DNA of 64,000 bases, from positions 1 to 64,000 of the forward strand of contig JAWLAH010000004.1 in assembly GCA_041395525.1 (NCBI GenBank), given 5' to 3'. Each line of letters begins with the position of its first letter. Within the stretch, counting starts at the first letter, position 1. The notes under the pieces are model-generated. The model was not told where the DNA came from. It was given only the letters and a program-made list of their open reading frames with translations, and did not search any database. The stretch is from CADEED01 sp020442965 (GTDB lineage: Bacteria; Pseudomonadota; Gammaproteobacteria; Steroidobacterales; Steroidobacteraceae). Shown here piece after piece: positions 27,371 through 37,890 of this stretch. The translations under genes were made by a program, and so were the position numbers.

Positions 27371-28549
27371 ATGAATAACTCGATTCTGGTACTGAACAGC
27401 GGCTCCTCCAGCATCAAGTTCGGTTTGTACGATGGCAAGCATCCGGGGCTGCCAGGCATTGGACATGGCCAGGTGTCAGGGCTTGGAACAAAACCCCGAC
27501 TGCAGGCCTTCGACCGCGACAACGTCGCGATCGTTGATCTGCAACTCGAGCAGGGCTGCGATCATGCGCAAGCCATGCTGGCTCTCGTGGATTGGGGCCG
27601 TACCCGCAAGGCGAGCGAGAACGTCGCCGCCGTCGGCCATCGCGTCGTTCACGGTGGCGGGCTCTACGACGCGCCGGTGCTGGTGAACAAAGACGTCCTG
27701 GACCAACTCGACACTCTCAATCCGCTCGCACCCCTGCACCAACCGCACAATCTCGAAGGCATTCGCGTATTGGCGAAACTGGTTCCCGAACTACCCCAGA
27801 TTGCGTGCTTCGACACCGCGTTTCACCGCACTTTGCCGAAACTTGCGCGGCAGTTCGGTTTGCCGGCCCATCTCTACGAGCGAGGTATAAGACGTTACGG
27901 ATTCCACGGGCTGTCCTACGAGTACATGGCGGAGACACTGCCGGGAATCATCGGCCAGGCCGCTGCCGGAAAAGTCATCGTGGCGCATCTGGGCAACGGG
28001 GTGAGCATGTGCGCCATGCTCGAGGGGCGCAGCGTGGCAACCACGATGGGCTTTACTGCGTTGGATGGCCTGCCCATGGGGACCCGCTGCGGCGACTTGG
28101 ATCCCGGCATCGTGCTGTACCTGCTCAATGAGCTCAAAATGAGCAGCGCACAGATCGCAGAGCTTCTCTACGAGAAGTCCGGACTACTGGGAATGTCCGA
28201 CATCAGCCGTGACATGCGCGAGTTGTTAGATAGTGATACGGCCGCTGCGCGGGAGACGATTGACTTTTTCGTGTATCGAATCAATCGTGAACTGGGTGCT
28301 CTGACCGCCATCCTGGGAGGGCTCGATGCCCTGATATTCACCGCGGGGATCGGTGAACATTCGGCAGCAATACGCAGCCGGGTCTGCGATCTTGCCTCCT
28401 GGGTCGGCATCAGACTGGATGCGAAGGCGAATGAACGTCACGCGCTGCGGATCAGTGCTGACGATAGCAGCGTGCCCGTGTGGGTAGTACCGACTCAGGA
28501 GGAATGGATGATCGCCCGTCACACGCAGCGACTGCTAACCCGCCTCTGA
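27371..28549 (+). CDS. ackA: Acetate kinase
   Basis: Interconverts acetate + ATP and acetyl phosphate + ADP. NSGSSSIKFGLYDG (phosphate 1), VVHGGGLY, CFDTAFHRTLP, YGFHGLSYEYMAE, HLGNGVSMCAM and FTAGIGEHSAAIR cover the active site; 392 residues is normal. A GGGGAT stretch sits 7 bp before the ATG. Its usual partner pta, or a phosphoketolase, is not next to it. Divergent from the CBS protein, with a 224-bp gap. Confidence 0.95.
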   Translation: MNNSILVLNSGSSSIKFGLYDGKHPGLPGIGHGQVSGLGTKPRLQAFDRDNVAIVDLQLEQGCDHAQAMLALVDWGRTRKASENVAAVGHRVVHGGGLYDAPVLVNKDVLDQLDTLNPLAPLHQPHNLEGIRVLAKLVPELPQIACFDTAFHRTLPKLARQFGLPAHLYERGIRRYGFHGLSYEYMAETLPGIIGQAAAGKVIVAHLGNGVSMCAMLEGRSVATTMGFTALDGLPMGTRCGDLDPGIVLYLLNELKMSSAQIAELLYEKSGLLGMSDISRDMRELLDSDTAAARETIDFFVYRINRELGALTAILGGLDALIFTAGIGEHSAAIRSRVCDLASWVGIRLDAKANERHALRISADDSSVPVWVVPTQEEWMIARHTQRLLTRL

Positions 28550-28805
28550 CGTCCGCGCCATCGCCAACATTGGCCGAACGCTGCTCCAGTGATCCGCGGG
28601 ACAAGCTGCAACAGCAGGCCTCTAAGGCATAGGCGCAATTCGGAGGACCACGCAGAGTCCTGGACTATTACGCAGCTCGCGACGGATATGCTGCGGTGCG
28701 TATCCTGCGTCCAACTGTCCTACACGCCACTGGTACGCATCGTCCTTTGCCTGTAGGCTGATCGACGGGCTTTACATATTTCGTCTTGCCGGAGTCGGCG
28801 ACATC

Positions 28806-30445
28806 GTGATCGATCCACAGGACCCCAGAGCCGATTCACAGACGGCGGCTAACTGCCTTCGAATCATTCTTGATCGCGCGTTCGGGTTCGTCGGCGTGCT
28901 CGATGCTTCCGGTAAGCTGCTCGAGATCAATGCGGCCGCATTGGCGTTCGCAGGCGTTTCGCGCGCGCAAGTGGTTGGCTGCGCGTTCGCTGCGACGCCC
29001 TGGTGGAACTGGTCCGCCGAGCAGCAGGCCAAGCTCACCGCCGGCATCGCGAGTGCTTCGCATAACGAGTTCGTGCGGTTCGAGGCGCAGCATCGTCGTG
29101 CCGACGGAAGCATCGAGCCGGTTGATTTCTCACTCAGCCCGGTGCTCGATCAGTCGGGGACAGTCACCCACCTGGTCGCCGAGGGCCGGCGCAATGGTCA
29201 GCGCGAACAGTTGGAGCGCGAGCTGCGCGCCCGCGCCGAGGAACTCGAAGCTGCCAAGATGGCGGCCGACAAAGCGAACTTGTCCAAGTCTGAGTTTCTG
29301 GCAGCCGCCAGTCATGATCTACGGCAACCACTACAGACCATCGCCTTGGTGCACGCGATCCTCGTTCGGACCGTCAAGGATCAGACCGCGGCCTCGCAGC
29401 TGCACTCACTCGCTGAAGCGATTCGCAGCATGGAGAATCTGCTGTCAGCTCTACTCGATGTGAACCGGCTGGAATCCGGTGTGATCGCACCGCGCAAACA
29501 AGTGTTCGTGCTGGAGCAGATACTGACACCGCTGCGATCCGGGCTGGGTTTTGCCGCCGATGACAAACAGTTGCAACTCGACATACCCGTGTGTCACGAG
29601 TCCGTGCGCACCGATCCACATTTACTGGACGTGATCCTGCGCAATCTGGTGTCGAATGCCATCAAGTACACGCGGCGCGGCTCGGTGACAGTACTGGCAG
29701 CGCCTGTCGATGGTGTGCTGCGCATTCAGGTCATCGATACGGGCATCGGCATCGCCGCCGAGCACTGCGAACGACTGTTCGATGACTTCTACCAGATCGA
29801 CAATCCCGCGCGCGACCAGCGCCGTGGCGTCGGCCTGGGCCTGGGCATCGTACGGCGGATCAGCAGATTGCTCGCGCTGCCGGTGCGGTGCAGTCGGAAC
29901 CCGGTCGCGGTACCACCTTCTCGATCGACATACCACGAGTGGTTAGTGCGGTAGAACATCCCGCAGCAGCGAACATTACCGACACAGGCCGTCACCGCAC
30001 CCTGCAAGCCCGGCGCGATCTGACCATACTGCATATCGAGGACGATCCGGCCGTCGCTGCCTCAATGCGCCTACTGCTTGATCTGGAAGGCTACACGGTG
30101 GGACAAGCGGCCTCTGGCGACGAGGCGCTGCAACTTGTGCGCGACGGTGGACTACGTCCCGACGTGATCATCACCGACTACCTACTGCCTCATGGGACCA
30201 CCGGCGATGAGATCGTCTTGGCCATAGCCGACTTGCTGGGCCGCAAGCCGCCAACCATCATGCTGACGGGCGACCTCAGCAAGGATCGCCGACGGACGCT
30301 CGAGCGTGTGGTAGATCGCGTACTCGAGAAGCCCGCCGACATCGAGACGCTGCTGGACGCGATCGAAACCCCGTGCCTGATGGCCGGGTCGGGAACGCGC
30401 AAATCACCTCAGCAGCGCGATTCGGTCGATGTCATTGGCCCATAA
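28806..30445 (+). pseudogene. Hybrid sensor histidine kinase (PAS-HisKA-HATPase-REC), frameshifted
   Basis: Two overlapping reading frames together make one hybrid kinase. The first (GTG at 28806) holds a PAS domain (about residues 18-125), a coiled coil, the H-box ASHDLRQPLQT, the N-box NLVSNAIKYTRRG, DTGIGIAAE and the G1 motif RRGVGLGLGIVRR, then becomes nonsense after LLALPV and stops at 29954. The -1 frame continues at about 29888 with QSEPGRGTTFSIDIP (the G2 box) and a receiver domain (HIEDDPAV, phospho-Asp in VIITDYLLP, Lys in VLEKP). One base is missing near 29885-29889. No slippery heptamer was seen, so this is a mutation or a sequencing error. Confidence 0.88.
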
Positions 30446-31037
30446 AGCCGCGCTGAGTGCGCCGCGCGGGCTGGCAACGCGGTGACGTCGGCCGTACCGC
30501 CTCTAGATCGAGCGACACGATCATCAGGCTGGCGTCTCCCGGCACGGAGGTAACAGTCATCCCCAGGTTTCGAGCGACCTGAAGCATGCGCTCGTTGGTC
30601 GCGAATACGGTCCCGTAGATGTGCTCGATCCCGCGACGGGCGGCAAACTCGAACAGCGTCGTGGTGAGTTGCGTGCCGACTCCGCGACCTTGCCACTGGT
30701 TGGCCACCGTTACTGCGAACTCGGCGGATTTCCCGGTCGTATCGCGCGCATAACGCGCGACCGCGACGAAATCTCCGCTGCTGCTGCTCGGGTCTACTAC
30801 CACTAGCGCCATCGTCCGATCAAAATCGATGGTCGTCAATTGGCTCAATAATTGGAGCGATGGCTCGCGCAGTACATAGAACAGCCGCTGGTAACGCGAC
30901 TCCTCGCTCAACGCTGCAATAAAGCAACGCTCGCGATCGACGTCATCGGCTCGAATCGGGCGTACGTGCAACCGCACTCCATCACGAGACACCAGCTCAC
31001 ACTTAAATCGTTCGTCAGCCGTTGGCACGCTACGCAT
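30432..31037 (-). CDS. GNAT family N-acetyltransferase
   Basis: Single GNAT domain resembling the acyltransferase module of protein lysine acetyltransferases: LHVRPIRADDVDRERCFIAALSEESRYQRLFYV at the front and the acetyl-CoA site VTVANQWQGRGVGTQLTTTLFEFAARRGIEHIYG. Substrate unknown. The start MRSVPTADERF was chosen because the 91 codons upstream are low-complexity Arg-rich sequence. It converges on and overlaps the receiver end of the hybrid kinase by 14 bp. Confidence 0.82.
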   Translation of the reverse strand: MRSVPTADERFKCELVSRDGVRLHVRPIRADDVDRERCFIAALSEESRYQRLFYVLREPSLQLLSQLTTIDFDRTMALVVVDPSSSSGDFVAVARYARDTTGKSAEFAVTVANQWQGRGVGTQLTTTLFEFAARRGIEHIYGTVFATNERMLQVARNLGMTVTSVPGDASLMIVSLDLEAVRPTSPRCQPARRTQRGFMGQ

Positions 31038-31263
31038 GCTACACACTCGCCGAGGCGACTGCCCGATCGTCGGTCCGGACGAACCCTTGCGGTGTACCGC
31101 GCGAACATGCTGAGCAATCCGGCGCCAGGACGGTGGCGCATTTGGTCTGCGTGAGAATCCAGTGCGAGCCGGACGTCGCGCTAGCGCAGGCTCAGTCTTG
31201 TCGCAAACCGCCCCGCCACCACGGTCGTGCCGCGTTGCAGCCAGCAGGACCGGCAATCGCTCG

Positions 31264-32592
31264 CTAGTCGCTTGCTGCGGGCGGAGCTGCTTTGATCGCC
31301 GTGCGCTCATCGACGATTACCGCCGTCACGATATCCGACCCTACGTTGACCGCAGTGCGCGTCATATCGAGCAACCGGTCGGCACCGAGAATGATGCCGA
31401 TCCCCTCGGCGGGTATACCAAAGGTCACTAACAAACCTGCGATCAACGGCAAGGAGCCGCCCGGAATCGATGCAACGGCAACCGCGGAGAGAACCGCCAG
31501 CACCAGGAGCGTGCCCTGCTCGGCCCAGCCGAGGTGCACGCCGAATACCTGCGCGACGAACAATACGACACAGCCCTCATAGAGCGCCGTTCCGGACATG
31601 TTCATGGTGGCGCCGAGCGGCAATACGAAACCCGCAGTCGTGGGCTTCACGCCCAGCTGTTCGCGCGTGACCGCGAGCGACGCCGGCAGTGTCGCGCTGC
31701 TTGAACTCGTCGAGAATGCCGTGATCAGCACCGGTCGGACAATCTTCCAAAACTCGAGCGGCCGACGGTGGGACCACAACTTGAGCCACAGCGACATGGT
31801 GCCAAACAAGTGCAGCAACATCACCGCGAGACACGCGATCACGAACACGCCGAGCGCGATGACAATGTCCCAGCCGACTTTGACAATCACGCTGAAGATC
31901 ATCGCTGGCACGGCGTAGGGAGCGAGCTTGAGGGCAAACTGCACGATGCCGGTCATCAGTCGCGTAACGAGTTCGAGCGTTGCCACCACCTCGTCCCGTT
32001 TGGTATCGCCCAGCTTGATAGCAGCCGCACCCACCAAAATCGCGAACAAGATCAATGGCAGCACTTCGCCCAGAGTATTGCGATCATTGCCCACGAATGC
32101 GCCGAACAGATTGCGCGGCATGAACATGTCGACGATGGTCTGCGGCGTCATCGATGGGCGTTGAGCGCTGCGCTCCACCGTCTGCTGCGCGACGCCGCCG
32201 TACTCCTGCATCAACTGTGTCTTGGTCTCGGGATCGAGCGCATCCCCGGGTCGCACGACATTCATCATGACGAGGCCCAGGAACACGGCGATCGCCATAT
32301 TGACTACGAATAACATGAAGGTGCGGGTTGCGAGCGGCCCCAAATCCTTGAGCTCGCCCAGCTGTGCGACGCCTGCGGCGAGCGAAGCGAACACCAGCGG
32401 TATCACGACAAAGAACAACAGTCGCAGGAAAACCTGGCCCAGTGGGTCGAGCGCGAAGTTCGACAGCCAGCGCGCGCCCTCGAGCACCGACGGGGCAATG
32501 GCGCCAATCAGCAGCGTCACTACGCCGGCGACGGCCCCGACGGCGAGACCAATCAGGATTCGGTTGGCAAGTCTCGGGTCGATATCCGACAT
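31264..32592 (-). CDS. Dicarboxylate/amino acid:cation symporter (DAACS family)
   Basis: Sodium- or proton-coupled uptake of glutamate, aspartate or C4-dicarboxylates. Its 442 residues hold about eight transmembrane helices plus re-entrant loops. The serine-rich hairpin TAFSTSSSSATLP and the motif FVLPLGATMNMSGTALYEG are family hallmarks, with SIPGGSLPLIAGLL and ADRLLDMTRTAVNVGSDI near the C-terminus. A charged insertion around residues 125-165 (TKTQLMQEYGGVAQQTVERS) is longer than in GltP. Substrate not resolved. Confidence 0.9.
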   Translation of the reverse strand: MSDIDPRLANRILIGLAVGAVAGVVTLLIGAIAPSVLEGARWLSNFALDPLGQVFLRLLFFVVIPLVFASLAAGVAQLGELKDLGPLATRTFMLFVVNMAIAVFLGLVMMNVVRPGDALDPETKTQLMQEYGGVAQQTVERSAQRPSMTPQTIVDMFMPRNLFGAFVGNDRNTLGEVLPLILFAILVGAAAIKLGDTKRDEVVATLELVTRLMTGIVQFALKLAPYAVPAMIFSVIVKVGWDIVIALGVFVIACLAVMLLHLFGTMSLWLKLWSHRRPLEFWKIVRPVLITAFSTSSSSATLPASLAVTREQLGVKPTTAGFVLPLGATMNMSGTALYEGCVVLFVAQVFGVHLGWAEQGTLLVLAVLSAVAVASIPGGSLPLIAGLLVTFGIPAEGIGIILGADRLLDMTRTAVNVGSDIVTAVIVDERTAIKAAPPAASD

Positions 32593-32613
32593 GGTTGTTA
32601 GTCGGAGATCCGG

Positions 32614-34125
32614 CTATTTGGCTGCCTGACGCTCGACCTCGCGACCGACCGGGCTGTGACGATAGCCGTACAAGAAATAGATCACCAGGCCGACCGCAGC
32701 CCACACAAAGAACGTGACTTGCGTTCGAAACGGCAGTGCGAAAAACAGAAACGCACAGCCGCCCAACGCAAGCGGCGCCATGATCCAGGCGAATGGTGTG
32801 CGGAAAGGACGTGGCCGACTGGGGTCCTTGACGCGCAGAATCAAGACTCCCAGCGCGACCGTCATGAAAGCAAATAGCGTGCCGCTGTTGGAGATGTCAG
32901 CTAACACACCCACCGGAAAGAACGACGCGAAGACAGTCACGGCAAGACCGGTGATCGCCGTGACAATGTGCGGCGTGTGAAATTTCGGGTGGATACGCGT
33001 GAGCAGTTCGTTGAAGGGCAATAACTTGTCGCGTGCCATCACGAAGAAAATACGAGTCTGTCCAAACAACATCATCAAGATCACCGACGGCAGCGCGAGA
33101 AATGCCGCAAGTCCGATCAGTCCGGAGATTTTTTTCCAGCCAATCGCATCCATGACGTGCGCCAGCGGTTCGCCGCTACAGGCCAGTTGCCTGGCATTCT
33201 CGGCAATCTTGCAGGCCTCGGCGAGTCCGCGCGTACCGGGCTCGAAAGCGAGGCCAGTCGCGGGATCGAAGATCGGCTGCGCACCGATCGATCCGATAGC
33301 ACCAGCGGCCACCAACACATAGAAGATCGTACAAATCACCAGGCTGCCGATGAGTCCAATCGGTACGTTGCGTTGCGGGTTGCGAGTTTCCTCCGCGGCG
33401 GTCGACACCGCATCGAACCCGACGTAGGCGAAAAAGATGGAGGCGGCGGCCCCGGCGATTCCCATGCCGGAAATCTCGCCCATGAATCCATTCGGCGAGA
33501 ACGGCTCGAAATTCACGCCTTTGATCACGGGAATCGACAAGATACAAAAGACCGTCAAGGCTGCAACCTTGATGCTAACCAGCACCACGTTGACGCGCGC
33601 ACTCTCGCGTGTGCCCAGAATCAGTAGCCCAGTTACCGCCAGGGCGATGAGCGCCGCCGGCACGTTCATGATCCCGCCGACGTGCGGCCCCTTGCTGAGC
33701 AGATCCGGGAAATCAAAATTGAACGCGCGTTCCAGAAAACCGACGCAGTAGTTAGACCAGCCGACTGACACCGCGCTCGCGGCCACCGCGTACTCGAGAA
33801 TCAGTGCCCAGCCGACCGTCCATGCGGCCAACTCACCGAGTACCGCATAGGAGTAGGTATAGGCCGAGCCGGACACCGGCACCATCGCGGCGAGTTCGGC
33901 GTAGCACAGCGCCGTCACCGCGCAAACAGCGCCCGCGATCACGAACGAAACCATCATGCCGGGCCCCGCCTTCTGCGCAGCCTCGGCGGTCAACACAAAG
34001 ATACCGGTGCCGATGATCGCGCCGACGCCCAGCATCATCAGCTGAAAGCCTCCCAGCGAGCGATGCAGCCCCTTTTCTTCGGCCGTCGCCAGAATCTGAT
34101 CGAGAGTCTTCGTGCGCCAGTTCAT
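32614..34125 (-). CDS. APC-superfamily amino acid permease
   Basis: A 503-residue, 12-helix transporter of the cationic-amino-acid-transporter type. The first helix motif VGAIIGTGIFVLTAEAAQKAGPG, the loop CYAELAAMVPVSGSAYTYSYAVLGELAAWTVGWALILEY and FFAYVGFDAVSTAAEETRNPQRNVPIGL are typical. The insertion with two Cys (EACKIAENARQLACSG) in the extracytoplasmic loop occurs in several proteobacterial relatives. Substrate unknown. 20 bp upstream of the DAACS gene on the same strand. Confidence 0.9.
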   Translation of the reverse strand: MNWRTKTLDQILATAEEKGLHRSLGGFQLMMLGVGAIIGTGIFVLTAEAAQKAGPGMMVSFVIAGAVCAVTALCYAELAAMVPVSGSAYTYSYAVLGELAAWTVGWALILEYAVAASAVSVGWSNYCVGFLERAFNFDFPDLLSKGPHVGGIMNVPAALIALAVTGLLILGTRESARVNVVLVSIKVAALTVFCILSIPVIKGVNFEPFSPNGFMGEISGMGIAGAAASIFFAYVGFDAVSTAAEETRNPQRNVPIGLIGSLVICTIFYVLVAAGAIGSIGAQPIFDPATGLAFEPGTRGLAEACKIAENARQLACSGEPLAHVMDAIGWKKISGLIGLAAFLALPSVILMMLFGQTRIFFVMARDKLLPFNELLTRIHPKFHTPHIVTAITGLAVTVFASFFPVGVLADISNSGTLFAFMTVALGVLILRVKDPSRPRPFRTPFAWIMAPLALGGCAFLFFALPFRTQVTFFVWAAVGLVIYFLYGYRHSPVGREVERQAAK

Positions 34126-34211
34126 CGAGCCCCCTAAAGAACGATTTGGCCGATCATACGGGGCGCAACCGGTCGGGCGCCAGTCGCAAGTGCGCTATTC
34201 GTGCGGGCCAG

Positions 34212-34964
34212 CTAACCGCCTCGATCTTCGCCCGATCCTTCCCGCCGCGCGTCGAGCAGCTGGCGCAGCCGCAGATTGACGATCTCCACACCCACGGCGA
34301 ACGCCATCGCAAAGTACAGATAGCCCTTCGGCACCGAGAAATGGAATGCTTCTGCCACCAGCACCGCACCCACGAGAATCAGGAACGCGAGCGCCAGGAC
34401 CTTGATCGTCGGATGGCGGTCGACAAACGCGCTGATCGTGCCGGATACCCAGATCATCACCAGTATCGCCACGACGATCGCCGCGACCATGATCGGCACC
34501 TGGTCCGGCCGCGCCAAGCCAACGGCCGTGAACACGGAATCGAGTGAAAATACGATGTCGATCAGCGCGATCTGCACCACGATCCCGACGAAGTTGGCGA
34601 ACACGCGAGTCTTGCGATCATCCGCCGCACCCTCGAGCGTGTGGTGGATCTCCAAAACGCTCTTCGCCAGCAGGAACAAACCGCCAACGAACAGAATCAC
34701 GTCGCGACCCGAGAACGCGTAGTCGCCCACCGAGAACCACGGAGCTGTCAGGCGTGTCAGCCAGACGATGGCAAACAACAGTGCGATGCGCGTAAACATC
34801 GCCAATGCGAGCCCCGTGATCCGCGCTGCGTCGCGCCGCTCAGGGGGCAAACGACTGACCAGTATCGAAATGAAAATAATGTTGTCGATACCGAGCACGA
34901 TCTCGAGCGCAGACAGCGTCGCGAAAGCAACCCAGGTAGCCGGATCGCTCAGCATCTCGATCAT
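34212..34964 (-). CDS. TerC family integral membrane protein
   Basis: About seven transmembrane helices in 250 residues with the TerC signature acids: LEIVLGIDNIIFISILV near the N-terminus and DIVFSLDSVFTAVGL in the middle. Relatives export metal ions such as Mn2+ or occur in tellurite-resistance loci. The gene stands alone between the APC permease and secF. Confidence 0.9.
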   Translation of the reverse strand: MIEMLSDPATWVAFATLSALEIVLGIDNIIFISILVSRLPPERRDAARITGLALAMFTRIALLFAIVWLTRLTAPWFSVGDYAFSGRDVILFVGGLFLLAKSVLEIHHTLEGAADDRKTRVFANFVGIVVQIALIDIVFSLDSVFTAVGLARPDQVPIMVAAIVVAILVMIWVSGTISAFVDRHPTIKVLALAFLILVGAVLVAEAFHFSVPKGYLYFAMAFAVGVEIVNLRLRQLLDARREGSGEDRGG

Positions 34965-35006
34965 CCCGGGTGCCTCATCGACTAACTATTGAAACACCCT
35001 GAAAGA

Positions 35007-35945
35007 TCAAGGTAGATCGTCAAGCGGATCTTTACGCGCTATCGGGAAGAGGTGTTCGCCCTTCAGGCCCAGATCCAACGCCAGTGCGCTCGCGACATAG
35101 ATCGACGAGTACGTGCCGACGACGATGCCGATGATCAGGGAGACGGAAAAGCCCTGCAGCGCCGGCCCACCCAGCGCGAACAGCACGACGACCACGAGCA
35201 GGGTCGTTCCGGAGGTCATCACCGTACGCGACAGCGTCTGATTGATCGACAGATCGAGCACGCTCTCCGGCGCCGATCGTTGATTGTGCTCGAACCGCTC
35301 CCGGATTCGATCGAACACCACGACGGTATCGTTCAGTGAGTAACCGATGACCGCGAGGATGGCTGCCACAACCGATAGATCGAACGTCATTTGCGTCAGC
35401 GCAAAGAATCCCAACACTAGAAGCGGATCGTGCAGAGCGCCGACGATGGCGCCGGCCGACAAACGCCACGTGTGGAACCGCAAGGCGACATAGATGAAGA
35501 TCAGAAACACGGTGAGCGACAGCGCCCATATGGCGCTCTTGAGCAATTCGCTACCCACCTGCGGACCCACGACATCGAAGCGCCGTATCTCGACTGCCGG
35601 CTCGACCGAGCGCAGGGCAGTTTCGACCTGCTGCCGCAGATCAGCGCCCGATTGCCCCTCGGCGAGCGGTGGCATGCGGATGATGACGTCACGCGACGTA
35701 CCAAAATTCTGCACCTGCACATCGCGGATGCCAGCCGTTGTGACCGCTGTGCGCGCCGCCTCGATGTCCGCGGCGGCCGGATAGGTCGCCTCGACGGTGA
35801 CGCCACCGGTGAAGTCCACCGACAAGTTCAAGCCGCGGGTCACGAGGACCGCGAGCGAACCCAACATAAAAATAGCCGACACGACGTACCAGACCTTGCG
35901 CGTTTTCATGAACGCGAAACTGGTCGTCTTGCTGAAGAACTCCAT
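35007..35945 (-). CDS. secF: Protein translocase subunit SecF
   Basis: Works with SecD to use the proton gradient in late stages of Sec export. Six transmembrane helices, the periplasmic P1 region (LNLSVDFTGGVTVEA) and the C-terminal motif VIGYSLNDTVVVFDRIRE with downstream RTVMTSGTTLLVV are present; 312 aa is normal. It lies 61 bp after secD in the queA-tgt-yajC-secD-secF cluster. Confidence 0.97.
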   Translation of the reverse strand: MEFFSKTTSFAFMKTRKVWYVVSAIFMLGSLAVLVTRGLNLSVDFTGGVTVEATYPAAADIEAARTAVTTAGIRDVQVQNFGTSRDVIIRMPPLAEGQSGADLRQQVETALRSVEPAVEIRRFDVVGPQVGSELLKSAIWALSLTVFLIFIYVALRFHTWRLSAGAIVGALHDPLLVLGFFALTQMTFDLSVVAAILAVIGYSLNDTVVVFDRIRERFEHNQRSAPESVLDLSINQTLSRTVMTSGTTLLVVVVLFALGGPALQGFSVSLIIGIVVGTYSSIYVASALALDLGLKGEHLFPIARKDPLDDLP

Positions 35946-36006
35946 CGATGCGGCCCCTGAAAATTAGAACGAGAGAACTAGAACTGAGTAGTTAGATCAA
36001 CAGCAC

Positions 36007-37878
36007 TCAGATCGACAATCGAGCGACTTTTCGCTTGCCGCCATACACGAGCGTTATCAGCGCGCGCGCGCCGAGCAGCGCCGTGAACATCGACGTGATG
36101 ATGCCGAGCGTCAGCACCACGGCGAAGCCGCGGATCGGGCCGCTACCAAAGATCCACAGCACGACGCCCGCGATCAGGGTCGTGATGTTGGCATCGGCGA
36201 TCGATGACAACGCCTTTTCGAACCCTGCCTTGATCGAGCTCTGCGGCGAGTTGCCGTTGCGCAACTCCTCGCGGATACGCTCGTAGATGAGAATATTGGC
36301 GTCGACCGCCATGCCCACGGTCAAAATGATGCCCGCGATGCCGGGCAGCGACAACGACGCGCGCAGACCTGACAGCAACGCCGTCAGCAACACCACGTTA
36401 GCTAACAACACGGCACAGGCGACCAATCCGAAACCTTTGTAGTAGATCACCATGAATACGAATACGGCGGCCATGCCGATCAGCAGCGCTCGCACGCCCT
36501 GCTCGATGTTCTGCTTGCCGAGCGACGGACCGATCGCGCGTTCTTCGACGATGAATATCGGCGCTGCCAGTGCGCCGGCGCGCAACAGCAACGCAAGATC
36601 GCGGGCTTCGCTCGGACTGAGGCCGGTGATCTGGAACTGCGAGCTGAAAACGCCCTGAATCGTGGCGAGACTAATAACCTTCTCGGTCTTGATTTCGCGC
36701 GGTACCAGCTCGCCCGCAGCATTCTTCTGCATTTGTCGGGAAATCTCGATGAACACCACGCCCATGCGCCGACCCACGTTCGCGCGCGTATTCTCGAGCA
36801 TCCGTTCGCCGCCCTGCGCGCTCAGTCGAACCGAAACCGCGGGACCTTCCTGCGTTGATGTGCTGGTGGCGTCCGTCAGCTGATCGCCTGTGACAATGAT
36901 CTCGCGCTTGAGCAGCACCGGCTGGTTGTTCTTGTCGCGGTACAGTTTCGACCCCAAGGGCGCACGTCCGCGAGTGACCGCGTCGGCGATCGAGTTGGTT
37001 TCATCGGCCATACGGAACTCGAGTGTCGCCACTTTGCTCAAGAGATCCTTGACGTCGGCCGAATTCTGCACGCCTGGCAGTTGCACGGCGATGCGCTCCG
37101 GGCCCTGCCGTTGCACCAACGGCTCCGATACACCGAGTTCATTGACACGATTGCGCAGCGTCGTGATATTTTGCTGAATCGCATAGTTCTGTCGCGTGCG
37201 GATCTGCTCGTCCGACATCACCCCATCGATCGCCGGCCCGCTCGACGTATCGTTGGTCTTGAAGCTGAGATCGGTGAACTTTTCCTGCAGCAACTTGAGC
37301 GCAGGCCCCGTATCCGCGCCCGCCGGCAACAGTACGCGCACGCCGTTTGTCTTGTCGCCATCGGCCTTGATGGTGTTGACGTCGGCAACGGCAATATTCT
37401 GATCGCGCAGCGTACGCCGAAAATCCTGCTCGTAGTTCGACAATAGCTGCTCGACCGCGCCGTTGACGTCCACTTGGAAAAGTAGATAGAGGCCACCACG
37501 CAAGTCGAGTCCGAGCGGCATGGGCTTGAGACCGATGACGCGCAGGAATTCGGGTGCCCGCGGCGCAAACGACAACGCGGTGATGTAGTCGTTACCCAGG
37601 CCGTCATTGACGGCATCGCGGGCCTTGAGCTGACCGCCGACATCGTCGAAGCGCACCATGACGCGCCCCGTGTCGATGTAGCTTTTCGAGAACGGTACAT
37701 GACGCTCGCGCAGAAACTCCTCGACCGACTTCTGGGCGGCCGCATCCATCGGCGCGCGGTCTTTGCGGGCAACCTGCAGCGCGGGATCCTCGCCGAAGAA
37801 GTTCGGCAGCGCGAAGACCAGTGCAAGTAACAATACAGCTGCGACCAGCCAATACTTCCAACGGGCGAACTCGAGCAT
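36007..37878 (-). CDS. secD: Protein translocase subunit SecD
   Basis: RND-like partner of SecF and YajC. 623 residues: an N-terminal transmembrane helix, LGLDLRGGLYLLFQVD at the start of the large periplasmic domain (P1, about 115-440), then five helices with GMAAVFVFMVIYY, GMAVDANILIYERIREELRNG and the C-terminal ALLGARALITLVYG. Coupled with yajC, 12 bp upstream. Confidence 0.97.
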   Translation of the reverse strand: MLEFARWKYWLVAAVLLLALVFALPNFFGEDPALQVARKDRAPMDAAAQKSVEEFLRERHVPFSKSYIDTGRVMVRFDDVGGQLKARDAVNDGLGNDYITALSFAPRAPEFLRVIGLKPMPLGLDLRGGLYLLFQVDVNGAVEQLLSNYEQDFRRTLRDQNIAVADVNTIKADGDKTNGVRVLLPAGADTGPALKLLQEKFTDLSFKTNDTSSGPAIDGVMSDEQIRTRQNYAIQQNITTLRNRVNELGVSEPLVQRQGPERIAVQLPGVQNSADVKDLLSKVATLEFRMADETNSIADAVTRGRAPLGSKLYRDKNNQPVLLKREIIVTGDQLTDATSTSTQEGPAVSVRLSAQGGERMLENTRANVGRRMGVVFIEISRQMQKNAAGELVPREIKTEKVISLATIQGVFSSQFQITGLSPSEARDLALLLRAGALAAPIFIVEERAIGPSLGKQNIEQGVRALLIGMAAVFVFMVIYYKGFGLVACAVLLANVVLLTALLSGLRASLSLPGIAGIILTVGMAVDANILIYERIREELRNGNSPQSSIKAGFEKALSSIADANITTLIAGVVLWIFGSGPIRGFAVVLTLGIITSMFTALLGARALITLVYGGKRKVARLSI

Positions 37879-37890
37879 TGAGATCTGGCC

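Noticed and set aside
29880..29895. Programmed -1 frameshift in the hybrid kinase
   Set aside because: No X-XXY-YYZ slippery heptamer and no reason for a kinase to need it; mutation or sequencing error is simpler.
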